Positions 10,321 through 23,044 of a stretch of 64,000 bases of DNA are shown here, piece after piece. Within the stretch, counting starts at the first letter, position 1, and each line of letters starts with the position of its first letter. The notes beneath the pieces are model-generated. The model did not search any database and had not been told where the DNA came from. It worked only from the letters and a program-made list of their open reading frames with translations. This DNA comes from Siniperca chuatsi. Taxonomy: Eukaryota > Chordata > Actinopteri > Centrarchiformes > Sinipercidae. Made by a program: the position numbers and the translations under genes. The DNA lies in assembly GCF_020085105.1 (NCBI RefSeq), contig NC_058043.1, positions 19,197,667 through 19,261,666 of the forward strand, in the 5' to 3' direction.

Positions 10321-13300
10321 ATGATTTATGGTTTATGTTTTTTGATTTCCTTTTAGTATCCTGTAAGTTTGTTCTGAAAATTAAGAAATATGTTAAAAGG
10401 TGGTCAAATCATCTTTATATTTTGCAGGGTACTGAAAGTTGACCTGTCAAAGACTTTAAAGATTTTTCAGGCAACTTGATTATCAAATCAAACTTCAAAC
10501 TTGTTGTTCAAATCATCAACTGCAACACATACAAACAAATTACACACTCACAAATTTTATCTGAGGCTTTTCACTGACCAATAAAGAAAAACATGAGTTT
10601 GTGGAGTTTTGGCTCTTAACTGTAACCTTGTGCCTATACATCAGTGATTTAAAAATATGTAGATTCTCATGTTTCAGAGCTGTTTAACAATGACAACACT
10701 GTGAGGATGGCTCATTGCTATACTATTGCTCTCATTTGAGAAAACTACACTTATGAAGTAACTAAAAAGGATATTCTGTATAAGGAACTAAATATATTTG
10801 TGTCTGAACAGGACACATTTATGCTTTTTAGTAAGATAATTTCACATCCTTCTTAGTTTACCTGTTAACTCAAAACCAAAAGGCTTGTGACCGTGGTGGG
10901 ACAGTTCAACTGTGATTCATTACATTTGCCTAATAGATAAAATAATAAACTTAATTCAAGTTGTAGATTTGGCATAAACACACTAATTTAAATTTGTGAG
11001 GATAAATTAAATAGTAAATTAAAAAAGATTATATTGCACTACCTCATTGATTAAACAAAATGTTTGGTCAGTTTGTAAGAATGAAACCTTGTTTTTTTCC
11101 AGGTGAGATTACCGCAAATAAATGGTCATAATCTGTCCCTGAACCACACTGATGCTCTGTGACAAAGAAGTGAACAGGATATCTTGCTGACACTCGTGAT
11201 CACTGATCGGGGAACAGAGAGGCAGAGAATATGCGTGCTTTAGAAACAGAGCACCACATGCTCTAACAGAGAGGTAGGTTACAAGGTAATCTGCACACCC
11301 AAACTGTGTGCTCCTCATTCCCCCGCTCATTCCCAAGACGACCCCCCACGGGGTCTTTGCCTTTCCTATTCCACACCTGCAGCCTGAAATGGGAATAGCA
11401 GAGCCGGGCCATCCCCAGAGTGGAACTAGCAGGGGAATATGATAGCTGAGGTCCCCATTGCGTACCCTCATAACACTGTTTATGATACGCAAATAAATTC
11501 GAATTTGCTTTTTATTTTGCTATAGGGGTATTAGTTGCATGCCAACTTGCTAAATACGTCGGTCATGACAACACTGCTCTTTTTTTGCTCCTTTATCATT
11601 TATATTTTCACTTTGACCCACTTACTCTTTAACACCCAGTCTTCATGTTCCACAAGTGGTGCTCAAGTGTAATACTGTATGTATGCCATAATGTCCCCAG
11701 GTCCCTCAGTGCTGACCGCACATGATGAAGTCCTGCTGCAGATGGTCTTCTCTTAAATATATCTCTTATTTTAACAGTCCGTGGCTCAGATGCTCATCTA
11801 TCCTCCACTGGCTGCTCAGCTCACTCAGCATGTTCACATTGCTCAGAGGACGCTGCCTCCCTCACCTTTTCTAAGTATCTTTGTGAGATGGGGATTTAGT
11901 TTATTATAATAAAAAATATGAAGGACAGATAAAACTTCACTCGAGTACACACACAAACATGACCTTCCTCTGAATCCCCAGAGTTTCTGTGTGTGACAGT
12001 GGGGGAAAGTGGGTTTTATCCATCTGTCATACTGGAAGTCCTCAGAGAGTTGCCAACGCCACAGTATGAGGCGTCTGTGCATGTTAGTGTGTGTGTGTTT
12101 GTTTGTGTGTGTTTATGTTTAGGGAAGAGGGTAGATTGCATGTGCAGCAATCAAAATCTTTTTTCTTCCTACAGTTATCAGCAGCCTTTGATATACTTTT
12201 ACTGCAGTGATACTAAAAGGTTACTTCAACAGACCAAGATTGTATCTCTCACTCTGCATATGTCTGTATCCACTTCAAAATGTATACCGACGGTAACAGC
12301 AATGACAATATGGTCATCATATTGTTCGGAAACCATACAAAAAACTCCAGAGAATGAACGTTGCTCTTTATTTCATGGTCCCCCATCAACTTTAGAAATG
12401 GCCAACATCTAAGCCAAACTTGAACCTCCCTCTAGCCCAGCATCGACCCTGGGGAGACAGGGGTGATGCTGACCATGTGTCCTCCTACTAACTATCTCAT
12501 TGATGGACCCCACTACTGGGTAAAATAGACACCCCCCTCTGCCTGAACCCCTAAACCCCCTTAACCCTTCCCTAAACCCTGTGTTGGCCCCCTGTTGTGC
12601 GTGCTCATTGGCTGACCGCCTTCAGGCGTCCCTTTTCCACTGGTCCATTGTCTGGCCCCATAAGCAGCTTTGTTTCTGCATGTGCAGCTGGGCTAGCCAG
12701 TGTTGTAGCCATTAGCCACAACACGCTAAAGGGAGAGCGGGATAATATAATTACAAAACAAAAGTCAGGTGGCTCACGGGATCTGCCAGGAGGAGCCCAT
12801 TTGGGGGAGATGCGAGGACACGCTGGCGGGTGGCCAGCTATAATTCGATTATGAAGTTGTGTGAGTGACAAAAGAAACAATTGAATCTTTTTTTCTTTTA
12901 TTTGCCCCACTGTGAGTTAATTTGATTCCACTGGGGCTTTAAAAAGAGGGCAGTGTGAAAAGAGAGAAGATTTACTCTTCTAATTTCTAGAGTCACCAGC
13001 TCAGAAAATGTAATATGGTCTACCAAAATAGTGAAGAGAAATTCTTCCCTGGGCCACTTTATTGTCATGTTGCTGCAACACTTTGACTGCACGGGAGGCC
13101 CAAATCAGATGAATCGCTGAAGGCCTGTGAACTAACTGGTCTTGTGCTGCTGTTTTGCATGAATGCACACAGACTGGTGGACAATGGGATCAGTCGCAGA
13201 TCCATCTCCTGTAATACTTTCTTCAAACAGGGCTGCAAGTGTGTCCCCCTGTTCTGTCTGCAGACCAGAATTTATCCTGTTAGTCACCCTAGATGAGTGA

Positions 13301-13328
13301 AAGAGTAAAATCAACCCCCATCCCAGCT

Positions 13329-13330
<2 letters not shown>
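10321..13330. other. Spacer between neurod4 and endou
   Basis: No gene was recognised. Most of 10.3-11.1 kb is AT-rich and plain. Two parts stand out as more GC-balanced and free of recognised repeats: 11140-11500 and 12430-12870. These are possible conserved non-coding elements and are discussed as findings. A short GT-rich tract lies at 12083-12115. Confidence 0.5.
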
Positions 13331-13388
<58 letters not shown>

Positions 13389-13400
13389 ACACACACACAC
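13331..13400. repeat. (AC)n microsatellite
   Basis: About 70 bp of AC units with one interruption (acatac) near 13381. Confidence 0.95.
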
Positions 13401-13989
13401 TTAACCCCACACTGGGGAGTTAGACACACGGTTTTACGGACAGCTGATAAGAACAGGTTTAGCTGGTAGCTACTGTTTGAAGCAGGTCAAGCAGAACAGG
13501 ATCTGTTAATGCCGTTTTGTTTCTATAGTTTATACTACAAAAGACTGCATTTTGTTTTTTGTTGTGCTGTTTTATAAGACAATAAGCAATTGTGTCAGAT
13601 GCACACATGCTCTTACTACTGAGGGGTTGGTAACAGTATTGTGCCCGTTCAGGGTGTGTAAACACCCATTTTTTGCCCCATTAGGCACAGTTTGATCGTG
13701 CCCCTGGGAGAGCACCACATTCTCTTGCTCTGTAAGACTGCTTGGAAAGGTTACACTGCAGATTAATCCACTGTCTGGTTTACTGTTTTAAAAGTGAGAA
13801 GATATATTATTTTTTCTGATTATTCTGGACTGCTTTATTAAAACATGACTGAATGAAAATAAGCTGTTGTGATACATTTATATCACATCATATCTTTTAA
13901 CTTTTAAACTGAATAAGGAATATTATTTTTCAAAGCGTTTATATTATGAGTGTAATGAAAGACATGCAGACTCCTAGCAGATGGCAGCT

Positions 13990-16900
13990 TCAGTTCCTGG
14001 GAGTTGCAGGAAAAGCAGAGCCGATGAACTTCTTCCCATCACCATAGACAGAATTATCCCAGGTATAAGTTTGGATAATGAGCTCATGCCCTCCCAGGCT
14101 CAGACGACACCTGCGGATGAGGGGCAATAAAACATCTACATCGGAAAAGATTCACATCTAAGACAACATCACAGGACATGTAGATATACTCACTGTTTTC
14201 CAGGGCGAGTGATGTAGCAGAGGCTGTATAAGGCAAAGTCAAATTCAGGGCTGCAGCCAATGACTGCAGAACCGACCTGCTTGAAGTAACCGTCCCACAT
14301 GAACTGCATCCCCATGACATCAGGGTAGGTAGTCCACTGAGAGCAGGTGAAAGAAAGAAAGAGAGAAAATGAAGGGAGTGCTACACACGTCATAGTATTA
14401 ATCAAGAGGTATGTATTGTGGATGCTTACAGGCCCATTGAAGCTGTGGCTGTAGTAGTTCAGCTGTCCGCTTTTCTCGAGAAGATAAAACTGGATCCAGT
14501 TGTGGAAACCAGACACCTTTCCTCCCTTGACCTCTCCTATTACAGAATGTGTTTCTTAATAATCACAAAGAAAACATATTTGCAAAACATATGTGGTGTT
14601 TGAAACAAATCTGCTCTGTCCGCACCTGCAAAGATGTGTTCAAAGCCGCTGGAGTCCATCTTCTTGTTGTTGCGGGAGTACAGACCAAACCACATCATCT
14701 TCAGGTCCTGGATGAACTCTTCCTCTGATGCATAGACACCTTAAAATACAGAATAACATACACTTTAAACACTAGAGCACTAGCATTACCAGACCTCTAT
14801 GTGTGTGTCAGGATGTGCTATTACACGTGGACCTATAGTTACCCTTGGTGGAGAGGAAAGCAAACAGCTCTCTGCCCAGGTCCGTGTTCGACATGGTCTC
14901 CTTGACGAAGGTTTCCTGCTCAGCCAGCTGCTGAGGACTGAAGTCCTCTGTCTGTCCAGTCATCCTGTGGTAGTTGTCCAGCACAGCCAGGAGAGCAGCG
15001 TAGGTTGGTCTGGAGAACAGAGCCTGCTCATCCAGGTATCGGAACAAGCTGGAAGCACAAAAACAAACACCAAATGACAGAAAAAGGGGGTAAAAACATC
15101 AAGATCAAGAAGAAGAGGAGCCAATGGGAGATAGCTGCGCTAATAATAAGATTGTGTCCTCACAGTCCAGAGGAGAGATCTGACTGGGAGCTGGTCTGAG
15201 AGTCAGGCACCAGAGCCTGAGGGTCAATGATCAACTCTGAGGCTGAAGCCTTGTTTGAATCCAGAGCATAGAGCGTCTCAGAGAGAGCCTTGATCTCAGC
15301 ATCAGTGATCACACTACCTCCACCTCCTCCGTCACCTGTAGAACATCACAAACACACACAGATAATGTCTTTATCATATTATTGTTGTTAACCTATAATA
15401 TTGAGATATGCATTTCTGTAGCACATGTGGTATTACTAGTAGTGGAAAGTAAGTACATTTACTCAAGTACTTAAGTACAGATTTGAAATTCTTGATTGCT
15501 TTCATTTTATGCTGCTACTCCACAACATTTCAGAGGAAAATAATGTACTTTGTACTCTGCTACATTTGTTTTACAGTTATAAATTACTTTTCAGATTAAG
15601 ATTTTACATAAGTTACAAACAGACTGTATAATCAGTATATAAATATGAGGTAAAATACTATTACAAGATATATGGGATTCTTATATATGTATTATTAAAC
15701 ATCACTACAGTATATAAACTAGTTCAACTGAGGTCTACCTTAACCAGCTACAAAATCAAAATGCTGTTTACATAAGTAATAATAATTAAATAATAATATA
15801 AAACACCATTCTTCATTATGAGTACTTTTACTTTTCATATCAATTACATTTTGTTGATAGTACCTCTGTATTTTTACTTAAGTAAAATTATGAAAGCAAG
15901 ACTTTTTCTTGAAATGGAGTATATTTATATTGCAGTATCACTACTTTTGCTTAAGTAAAGGATCTGAGTACTTCTTCCAGTACTGGATATTACTGTAGAA
16001 GTACAAGTTAAATTGAGGGAAGAATAAACTGAACCCTTTTTTACTTTCAATATGTTGTATAGCACAACAGTGACACCCACTGGTCATATACTGAAAAAGA
16101 TTGAGAGGCTGACCACACGAGCCAACACTGATGGAAGAAGTATTCAGATCCTTTACTTAAGTAAAAGTACCGATATCACAATGTAAAAATACTTCATTAC
16201 AAGTAAAAGTCTTACATTTAAAATCTGACTTAAGTAAAAGCAAAGAAGTAATGTCTTTAAAGTATCAAAAGTAAAATGACTAGATTGATATATTACACAA
16301 AATATACTATATATTCTAAAAAAATTACATTATTAATACTGGTGCATCAATGCGTAAGTAGCATTTTACTGTTGTAGCTGGTCAAGATGGAGCTAATTTT
16401 AACTACTTCATATATAGTTCAGTAGTTTAGTCCAGTGGTCCCCAACCTGGGGTTCAGGCCCTTCCAAAGGATCACAAGATAAATCTGAGGGGTCGTGGGA
16501 TGATTAATGTGGTACAAAAGAAGAAAAAACAAAGATCTACTACACAGATTTGTATTAATTTTTTGGACTCTTTGACCCTCTTAGAGCCACAAATATTTAA
16601 ATGAAACCGCCGGAGAAATCTCTTTTTGGTGGAACTGCTAACAGACATCTGATTGAGAAACTGATCTTTGTCTGTGCAGATCATTGTTTGACTGCTGACT
16701 GCTTAGATTCAGTATCCACCATGTGAAAGTGACTGGGTGTCAAAAGTAGTAGAGCAACACAAACAGATAGAAACTAGCTGACTAACAGTGGTGATATACT
16801 GTGTGGCTCGTGAGACGGGGTCAGCTACAGGCGACGTGTGTTTAGTCTTACTGTCACAGAGGTCTGTGTAGTCGCTGCAGCAGTTTTTGTATTGGGCGCA

Positions 16901-17414
16901 CTTGGAGTTGCAGTGGCACTTGTTCTGAGAGTTGTATTTCTCATCACATCTGCCTTTACAAGATGTGGCTGCAGCTAGAAGGAAAAAAAGCACACTTGTG
17001 ATAAGAGGCAAGGTAAATATTGGTCAATTAAAACGTTTCTACAGATGTCTACAATGTGTTCATGATTAGTTATAAAACAAGAGTCTGCTTTTGTCACTCA
17101 CTTTTACATATGTCAGTGTAGTCGGAACAACAGTCTCTGAAGCGCTCACAGGATGAGTTACACTGACAGGAGAAACTATTGTCTGTTCCATAACCACACC
17201 GACCCTGACATGAGTCCAGGGAGTCTGAATCAACAGGACAGATTGGTTTCTTTTGACACCGCAATAGCCTACATGAAATCCTATTTGTGATTATACTACA
17301 TGGTTAGACCTGTAATAATAGATTATGGTGATAATAGTGCAGAAAAAATCTCTTACTGCTGTATCCCTGGTAGAACAGGGTCACCCAAAGTGCAAGGACA
17401 GCAATGACCTTCAT
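13990..17414 (-). CDS. endou: Poly(U)-specific endoribonuclease (EndoU/PP11-like) with two somatomedin-B domains
   Basis: Nine exons: 17357-17414, 17102-17224, 16852-16968, 15164-15335, 14843-15048, 14626-14739, 14430-14536, 14194-14336, 13990-14110 (1161 nt, 386 aa, frame closed). Exon 1 encodes a signal peptide, so the product should be secreted. Exons 2 and 3 each encode one somatomedin-B domain with eight Cys, including CC and CSDYTD. Exons 4-9 encode the EndoU domain, which cleaves RNA at uridines to leave 2',3'-cyclic phosphates. By comparison with XendoU the catalytic residues should be His260 (SSGFEHIF), His275 (VSGFHNW) and Lys318 (WDGYFK). The acidic and Gly-rich linker at the start of exon 4 is variable in the family. 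Human ENDOU lies on 12q13, in agreement with the neighbours. A lineage-specific paralogue cannot be excluded. Confidence 0.93.
15430..15990. repeat. Dispersed repeat family A, near-complete copy in endou intron 3
   Basis: Starts 'agtagtggaaagtaagtac' and ends 'gatctgagtacttcttcca'; the two ends are roughly complementary. The centre carries the 'tgctgctactccacaac' block. This is one of the best-preserved copies in the window and gives the probable full length of about 550 bp. Confidence 0.75.
16128..16430. repeat. Dispersed repeat family A, second copy in endou intron 3
   Basis: Starts 'gatggaagaagtattcagat' followed by 'cctttacttaagtaaaagta', then the 'gttgtagctggtcaagatgg' block shared with copies at 9.47 and 43.41 kb. 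It is in the opposite orientation to the neighbouring copy at 15.43-15.99 kb. Confidence 0.7.
16433..16690. mobile_element. hAT-type non-autonomous element (MITE)
   Basis: Begins 'cagtggtccccaacctgggg', the type of terminal sequence found on hAT/Charlie-like elements, and continues with 'aaggatcacaagataaatct'. It abuts the family A copy to its left. No transposase frame is present. A partial relative begins near 21075 ('ccagtggttcccaaacc'). Confidence 0.6.
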
Positions 17415-18159
17415 CTTGGCTCAGCTGCAACCTGAAAACAAGGTGAACTGACTGTTATCATGGTCTCCCTTTTATAGCAAGTTTCACCCGACCAATCCAA
17501 ACGCAACGTTCACATTAACCCAGCCCATAAGTCAAGGATGTAATTTACTTCATCGTGATCATGTCTCTTTCATACAATGTGTTGTCAGATGTGACATTTT
17601 AACTCCTTAATTGTACGTTTTTGTTCATAACGATAATGAACATTTGTAAAGGATTAATGACTGACATGTTGTAGAACAGGACCTCAAAAAAGTGTAAATA
17701 AACATTGTCTCTATCTCTTCTCTGTGAAACTGCACACCTGCTTAGCACACAGTCGGAGCTTTAATGTATCAGAATAAGACTGTATCAAGGTGTGAGCTGT
17801 GATAACGACTGTCATCTTAAATGTTATACTCTTTTTTGACAATGGACATCATTTCTATTGAATTAAAGCTGTGAACCTGGTTGTCTCTTTTAGCCTGCTG
17901 CATTTTAAGGCTATATTGTCCCATACAAAATTAAATTTATAAAAACATTTACACAGGAGGACCATTTCTTATTTCTCCTGCCAGCTTGACCAGATGCTGT
18001 ATTTCACAGGGTTTGTGTGAGATAACTCATACTCAGAATAGCTCACCTGCCTCAGTGTCCCTGGTCATGTTGAGGTCACGTGTTCCCACTGCAAATACCA
18101 CACAGCAAATCCTTTAAGTTATGCATAGAGTATACAATGAGATTTATATTCTCAGCAGT

Positions 18160-18245
18160 GGTGGAAAGTAACTGAGTACATTTACTCAAGTATTGCATTT
18201 AAGTACAATTTTGAGGTACTGCTACTTTATACTTTTAATTCATAA
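18160..18245. repeat. Truncated family A fragment
   Basis: Begins 'agtggtggaaagtaactgag', carries 'tacatttactcaagtattg', and breaks off after about 85 bp where the next element begins. Confidence 0.7.
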
Positions 18246-18249
18246 TATT

Positions 18250-18630
18250 TAAGAGAGTAATAGTGTACAGTATGTAGGATTTAGTGGCATCTAGCAGTGA
18301 AATTGCAGTTTGCAACCATTTGAATTCCGTTCGTCTCACTTCCGAGCATATAGGAGAAACTATGGCGGCTGCAAAACTCGCGAAAAACACGAAAGGCCCT
18401 ATCAAGAGCCAGTGATTGGTTTGTCCTTTCTGGGCTACTGTAGAAACATGGCAGTGCAACATGGCGGCCTCCGTGGAAGGGGACCCGCTCCCTCTGTAGA
18501 TAAAAATGGCTTATTCTAAGGTAACACAACGATTCTTATTTTCAGGCGATTATTAACTAATGAAAACATACTTATAAATATGATATTCCATTTCTGCCAA
18601 TAGCTCCTCCTAAATGTTACACACCTGACC
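18250..18630. mobile_element. Non-coding dispersed fish element carrying ATGGCGG motifs
   Basis: The segment runs from 'tatgtaggatttagtggcat' to 'cctcctaaatgttacacac' and matches in my memory a multi-copy teleost element. It contains two ATGGCGGC motifs (near 18361 and 18461) that resemble YY1 core sites. No long open frame is credible. Its position about 650 bp upstream of tsfm is incidental as far as I can tell. Confidence 0.55.
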
Positions 18631-19140
18631 TTTAAATGATCAGTTTTTGTTTCATGTCTCCATTTCTGCCCATATAGGCCATTTCTCTTGGGAATTGCTG
18701 CCTTTCTGTCAATGCAGTTTAAATCACTATTGTTCCCTAAAAATAATTCCATTAGTGAGTTAGAAAAGATGGAGAAAGTGGGACACTCCATGTATTGTTG
18801 AATATTTTTTCAGGATTTACCTTTGATATATCACTGTGATAAGATAAAGTTCATTTATAAAGGATTCCATAATACCAGTAACAATTTAACTTTCAAAACA
18901 TTTTAGTGCTAGCAGTGATCTCCATTAATTCTGATTTGAGCAATTGTAACAGATAAAGAAATAAGTGGGTGTACTTATAGTATAGAAGAGGGATCAAGTA
19001 ACTACCAGACATTTTTATAACCAAGTCTAAAGTTTTCATTTTGACTTTTGCTTTTGGAAATAGGCTACTGATTTTTCTGAGGTGAGAATCGTGAATCTCT
19101 TGACAGAATATCAACATGTTGCTCCAATCTTCGCAATGCA

Positions 19141-19287
19141 ACTGTATTCCCGTACTGTAGAGGGCGCTGAGCAGTAAGAAGTAACTTTTCGTGGACTCTT
19201 TTGGCCCTACGCGGCTTCCTTACACAGCGTGGACTTCAATGACATTCTGAGCTTTCATAAGACAGCTCACTTCTAGCGGCTCTAAAG
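19141..19287 (+). promoter_or_regulatory. tsfm: Inferred tsfm promoter and 5' UTR, with a CTCF-like motif
   Basis: CpG content rises in the 150 bp before the tsfm ATG, with no TATA box, as expected of a housekeeping gene. At 19155-19168 the plus strand reads ACTGTAGAGGGCGC, which matches the AGAGGGCGC half of the CTCF core with two mismatches elsewhere. Confidence 0.4.
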
Positions 19288-22200
19288 ATGTCGTTATCCT
19301 TTTTATTCAGAACAATTACAAGAGACGTCGCAAAGGTGAGCAGGTTAAGCCTTACACTTAGTCATGTTTTTAACATGTTACCCGAAGCTTGAGCTGTCAT
19401 TACTCGGTTTGTTAGTTAGCTTCCTTACTTTCTGATTTACCAGCCAACGTTACTGGGCCAGTTTCAATGAGTTACCTTGCTAATTCATTCATATGTTATA
19501 CGTTGATTAGATATCATTACGGCTAGATATCTCTGTGGAATACTTTACTTAAAAATGGCATTTGTGGTGACAAAGTTGTGGTACGTGCGACTGTGTACTA
19601 AAGACAGAGTAAGCCTGGGTCACTGGGGTTTTGAAGTTGTACTATATAACACTGTATGTTACAGCTTCTCCCTTCTGTCATCCTCAGGTCAGCATTTGCC
19701 ATCATGTACAGTCGTTACACACAGGTTGTCAGCTTCTGGCAGCTGAGAAAGCCCTCCTGATGAAACTGCGGAAAAACACCGGCTACACGTTCATGAACTG
19801 CAAGAAAGCACTGGAGAAGTTTGATAATGACATAGCACAGGTAAGCCCCCTCTCCCAGTCTCTGTCTGCACTCACAGTTCAGGTGTGTATATCCATAGCT
19901 TTGGTGACAACTAGCTGTGTGACTGTGTTATTGAAACCAAACTTTCAGGCAGAGACCTGGCTACATGAGCAGGCCCAGAAGGAGGGCTGGAGCAAAGCAA
20001 ACAAGTTGGAGGGTCGCAAAGCCAAAGAGGGTCTGATCGGCCTGTTTATAGGAGATAAAGCTGCAGTTATGGTGGAGGTAAGGCCAGTGGTTCAGGGATT
20101 GATTACCAGCATCGTTATTTCATTTGATCCCTTTCCAGTTTGTTGGCATTCAGCAGTATCTGAAGTCTTTCTTCTTGTCTGTTTGATGCAGGTGAACTGT
20201 GAGACAGACTTTGTTGCCCGCAATGAGAAGTTCCAACAGCTGGTTAAGGATGTGGCGTTTGCCACCTTGGCTCACCACCAGAATAAAACCCAAAGCCAGG
20301 CAGGATATGTGAAGGTAAAGCCACATACTGACGGCAACTTCTCTGTTCACTGCAGAGCTGGAAGTTGGAAATTGCCATAATTTCATTTCATGTCATCTAA
20401 ATATGTAAATAGATGCATAAAGTGGCCGGCTATAGTGGAGATTCTCTTGTCTTGACAACAGTTTTCATTTCCAGTACAGCCAACGCAATAATATAGGCCT
20501 TTTTAACGAAAGACATTTCGACACGTCACAGTAGGAAAATCGCAGGTACAAATAATAAAATTAATGATGGCTAAATTCCATTTAGCTGCTTCAGTTTCAT
20601 GGTCCTGGTGTTGTGCTTTCTACATCACTGTGACACTTGACATGGCTTAGAATATAATGGCGTCATCGTTAATGGCAGTAAAGTAACACCTGTGCTTTTC
20701 CTCCTACGACAAGTAAAAATGTCTGCTGTGAAAATTGCCTGTTGATCAATTACACATTTGCAGGTGTAACCTCCACACTGTAGTGGACATTCAACTGCCA
20801 AGCTCAATCTCAATTATTTTTTAAATAATTAATATACATGCATGCAGTGAACTAGTTTTGTTTCATCTTTCTATTCAGCCTACTTTTAAATCATGAGATG
20901 TGCACAAACTCACATTAATCTGAGATGGTGAGGTTGAAGTTAATTTAGTGAAACTGGTCTAAACAGAACTGTACATTCACTCTTAATGAAGCTAGACTTT
21001 TATCAATCATCTTCTGGCTTTTATCACTCCTTTGTGAAATATCCTTCAGGTTGTGTGGGAGTAATGATCTATGCCAGTGGTTCCCAAACCTTTTCTGTCA
21101 TGTGCCCGTATTGGAAGCTGAAAATTTTTTGAATCTTCAGAGCCTTGCTAGAAAATATGTCTTCATAGGAAAAGTTGTAATTGTTGACAAATACTGTACA
21201 TTAATAAACACTTAAATGTCTTTATATCTGCTCACAACTACATTTTAGCGTGTTATAAACACTTTGTTTCATGTTTATATACTAATGAATGCTAAATGGG
21301 GGGATTAAAGTTATTTCACATCTACTGTATATGGTTAACCTTGTAGCACAAAGGTGCTGATGGAGAGCATGTGAAGCTGAAAATTAAACTTGACTGTATG
21401 ATTCTGTGGAGGATTATGAAAATATTACAAAGTAGAACTGCACATCATTTACCGTGTACGACACCATGTTGATGTGTCATTGAATAACGGCATGATGCGT
21501 TTTACAAAACCTAAGTCACTGGCTATTTTGACTTAAATGGCTTTTCCACAGTTGTTTAAGTAGGAGGTCAGACGTTTACTATGTGACATCTCGGAAATGC
21601 TTCTGGAGGTTGATGCTGAAAGGAAAGAATATACGACTGCGTACAACTGTTTGCAACACTGTTAACTCAGGATGTCAGAACGCATCAGCCCTGTTTCCTT
21701 TGCTCCCCTTTGATTCTGCTAACATACTACATTTGTTTTCAGAGTGTCCTGGCAGGTGATGAGTTAAGCGAACTCTGTGTGGGTGAAGGAGCTTCACTTG
21801 CTGACCGGGTGGCTCTCACAATTGGTCAGTAAGAAAATTAAAATTTATTCCTGAAGTGACACTAATCAGTTTATCTCTAAAACACTGCTGTTTTGGTTTG
21901 AAACACATGCCTCTCCTGTGCTCCTTCTTCCAGCATTTTGAGATTTTCTCTCCTCAGTTTATTGCACCATTCATTGATAAAACACGTTTCCCTCTTTCTT
22001 CTCAGGTCGCCTCGGTGAGAACATGTCAGTGAGGCGGGCGGTGACGGTGGGCGTCCCTGCTGAGTGGCACATCGGCTCGTATGTACACGGCGGTGTGAGC
22101 GGCCAGACCGAGGTGGCCATGGGTCAGTACGGTGCCCTGGTCGTATTTCAGGGTGGAAAGGAGGGAGAACATAAAGTTCTAGGACGTAAGCTGGGACAGC

Positions 22201-22400
22201 ATATAGTGGGAGAGGCCCCTGTGTCCCTGGGCAACATGGATGACCTGCCCTGCGGTGAAAGTGAGACACGCCTGCTGCCTCAGACCTTCCTGGGAGACCC
22301 CAGTAGGACTGTGGCACAGTTCCTCAGGGGTCAACAGGCCAAAGTGCTGGACTTTGTCCGATTTCAGTGTGGCGAGGCAGCCAGTGAAGAAGCAAAATGA
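19288..22400 (+). CDS. tsfm: Mitochondrial translation elongation factor Ts
   Basis: Six exons: 19288-19335, 19688-19840, 19949-20077, 20192-20314, 21743-21824, 22006-22400 (930 nt, 309 aa, frame closed). EF-Ts is the guanine-nucleotide exchange factor that recycles EF-Tu in the mitochondrial matrix. The N-terminus has Arg and hydroxylated residues and few acids, as in a mitochondrial targeting peptide. The N-terminal domain shows LMKLRKNTGYTFMNCKKAL (about residues 40-58). The family hallmark VNCETDFVARNEKF starts at residue 111. The C-terminal core has RLGENM, YGALVVF and RLLPQTFLGDPS. Length is near the human 325 aa. Between exons 4 and 5 the insert is variable, as in other vertebrates. 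Intron 4, the longest at 1.4 kb, holds a hAT-like fragment. An AATAAA signal lies at 22581. Confidence 0.95.
21075..21200. mobile_element. hAT-like element end in tsfm intron 4
   Basis: Begins 'ccagtggttcccaaacc', similar to the terminus of the element at 16433. The right boundary is unclear and no frame is present. Confidence 0.35.
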
Positions 22401-22590
22401 AGGGAGGGAGATAACTTATCTAAAAAGATTTGTCCTGTGTCTTTATTTCATATGAAGATGAAATGCAACAACCCATTTATTCCTGAAAACATTCAGACAG
22501 TCACACAGTGTCATCATGAATTTAAAAGCAGAATATGTAGGCCTACCAGCAGTGGTGCCTGATGAAATTACCAATCCACCAATAAATAAA
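22401..22590 (+). other. tsfm: tsfm 3' UTR with overlapping AATAAA signals
   Basis: Two overlapping polyadenylation signals (22581-22586 and 22585-22590) follow the stop codon by about 180 bp; cleavage is expected near 22605. Beyond this, 22.6-23.04 kb is AT-rich spacer in which I see nothing else. Confidence 0.65.
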
Positions 22591-23044
22591 AACATTTTTT
22601 TCTGGAAATCTTAGTCCATATTATTCTGTATATGCTATTCAGTATTTTGAATTATTAGAATGTATTTTGAACAGATGCATTTGTTGTTCGATCAGTATGT
22701 CATACTGTAATTATTTTTGAAATATTGATTTGTCCAGATGAATATGCTCTTAATCAGGTAGCCCACTGGATGGGCCAATATACTGTAACAATTTTCATCT
22801 TTTTTCATGTTTTCTTACTTCCTTTCATGCTCACATGTATATACATATGAAGTTGAACGGAAGAAAATGTTCATGTCTACATGAGGCTTGAATTCTTCCT
22901 ACCTGATCTGCTTTCTCCCAAGAAATAGAGCATAATTCAAGGGAAAAAAAGACTTTGAGCAAAACAGACATGAACCTTCCCACTACAAAATGAGATAAGA
23001 TGAAAACATGATGGGCTTTTAAGGGAGCTATCCAAACACATTAC

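Noticed and set aside
11993-12412. 139-codon plus-strand open frame
   Set aside because: It crosses a GT-rich low-complexity tract, starts without a convincing context and shows no domain or splice pattern.
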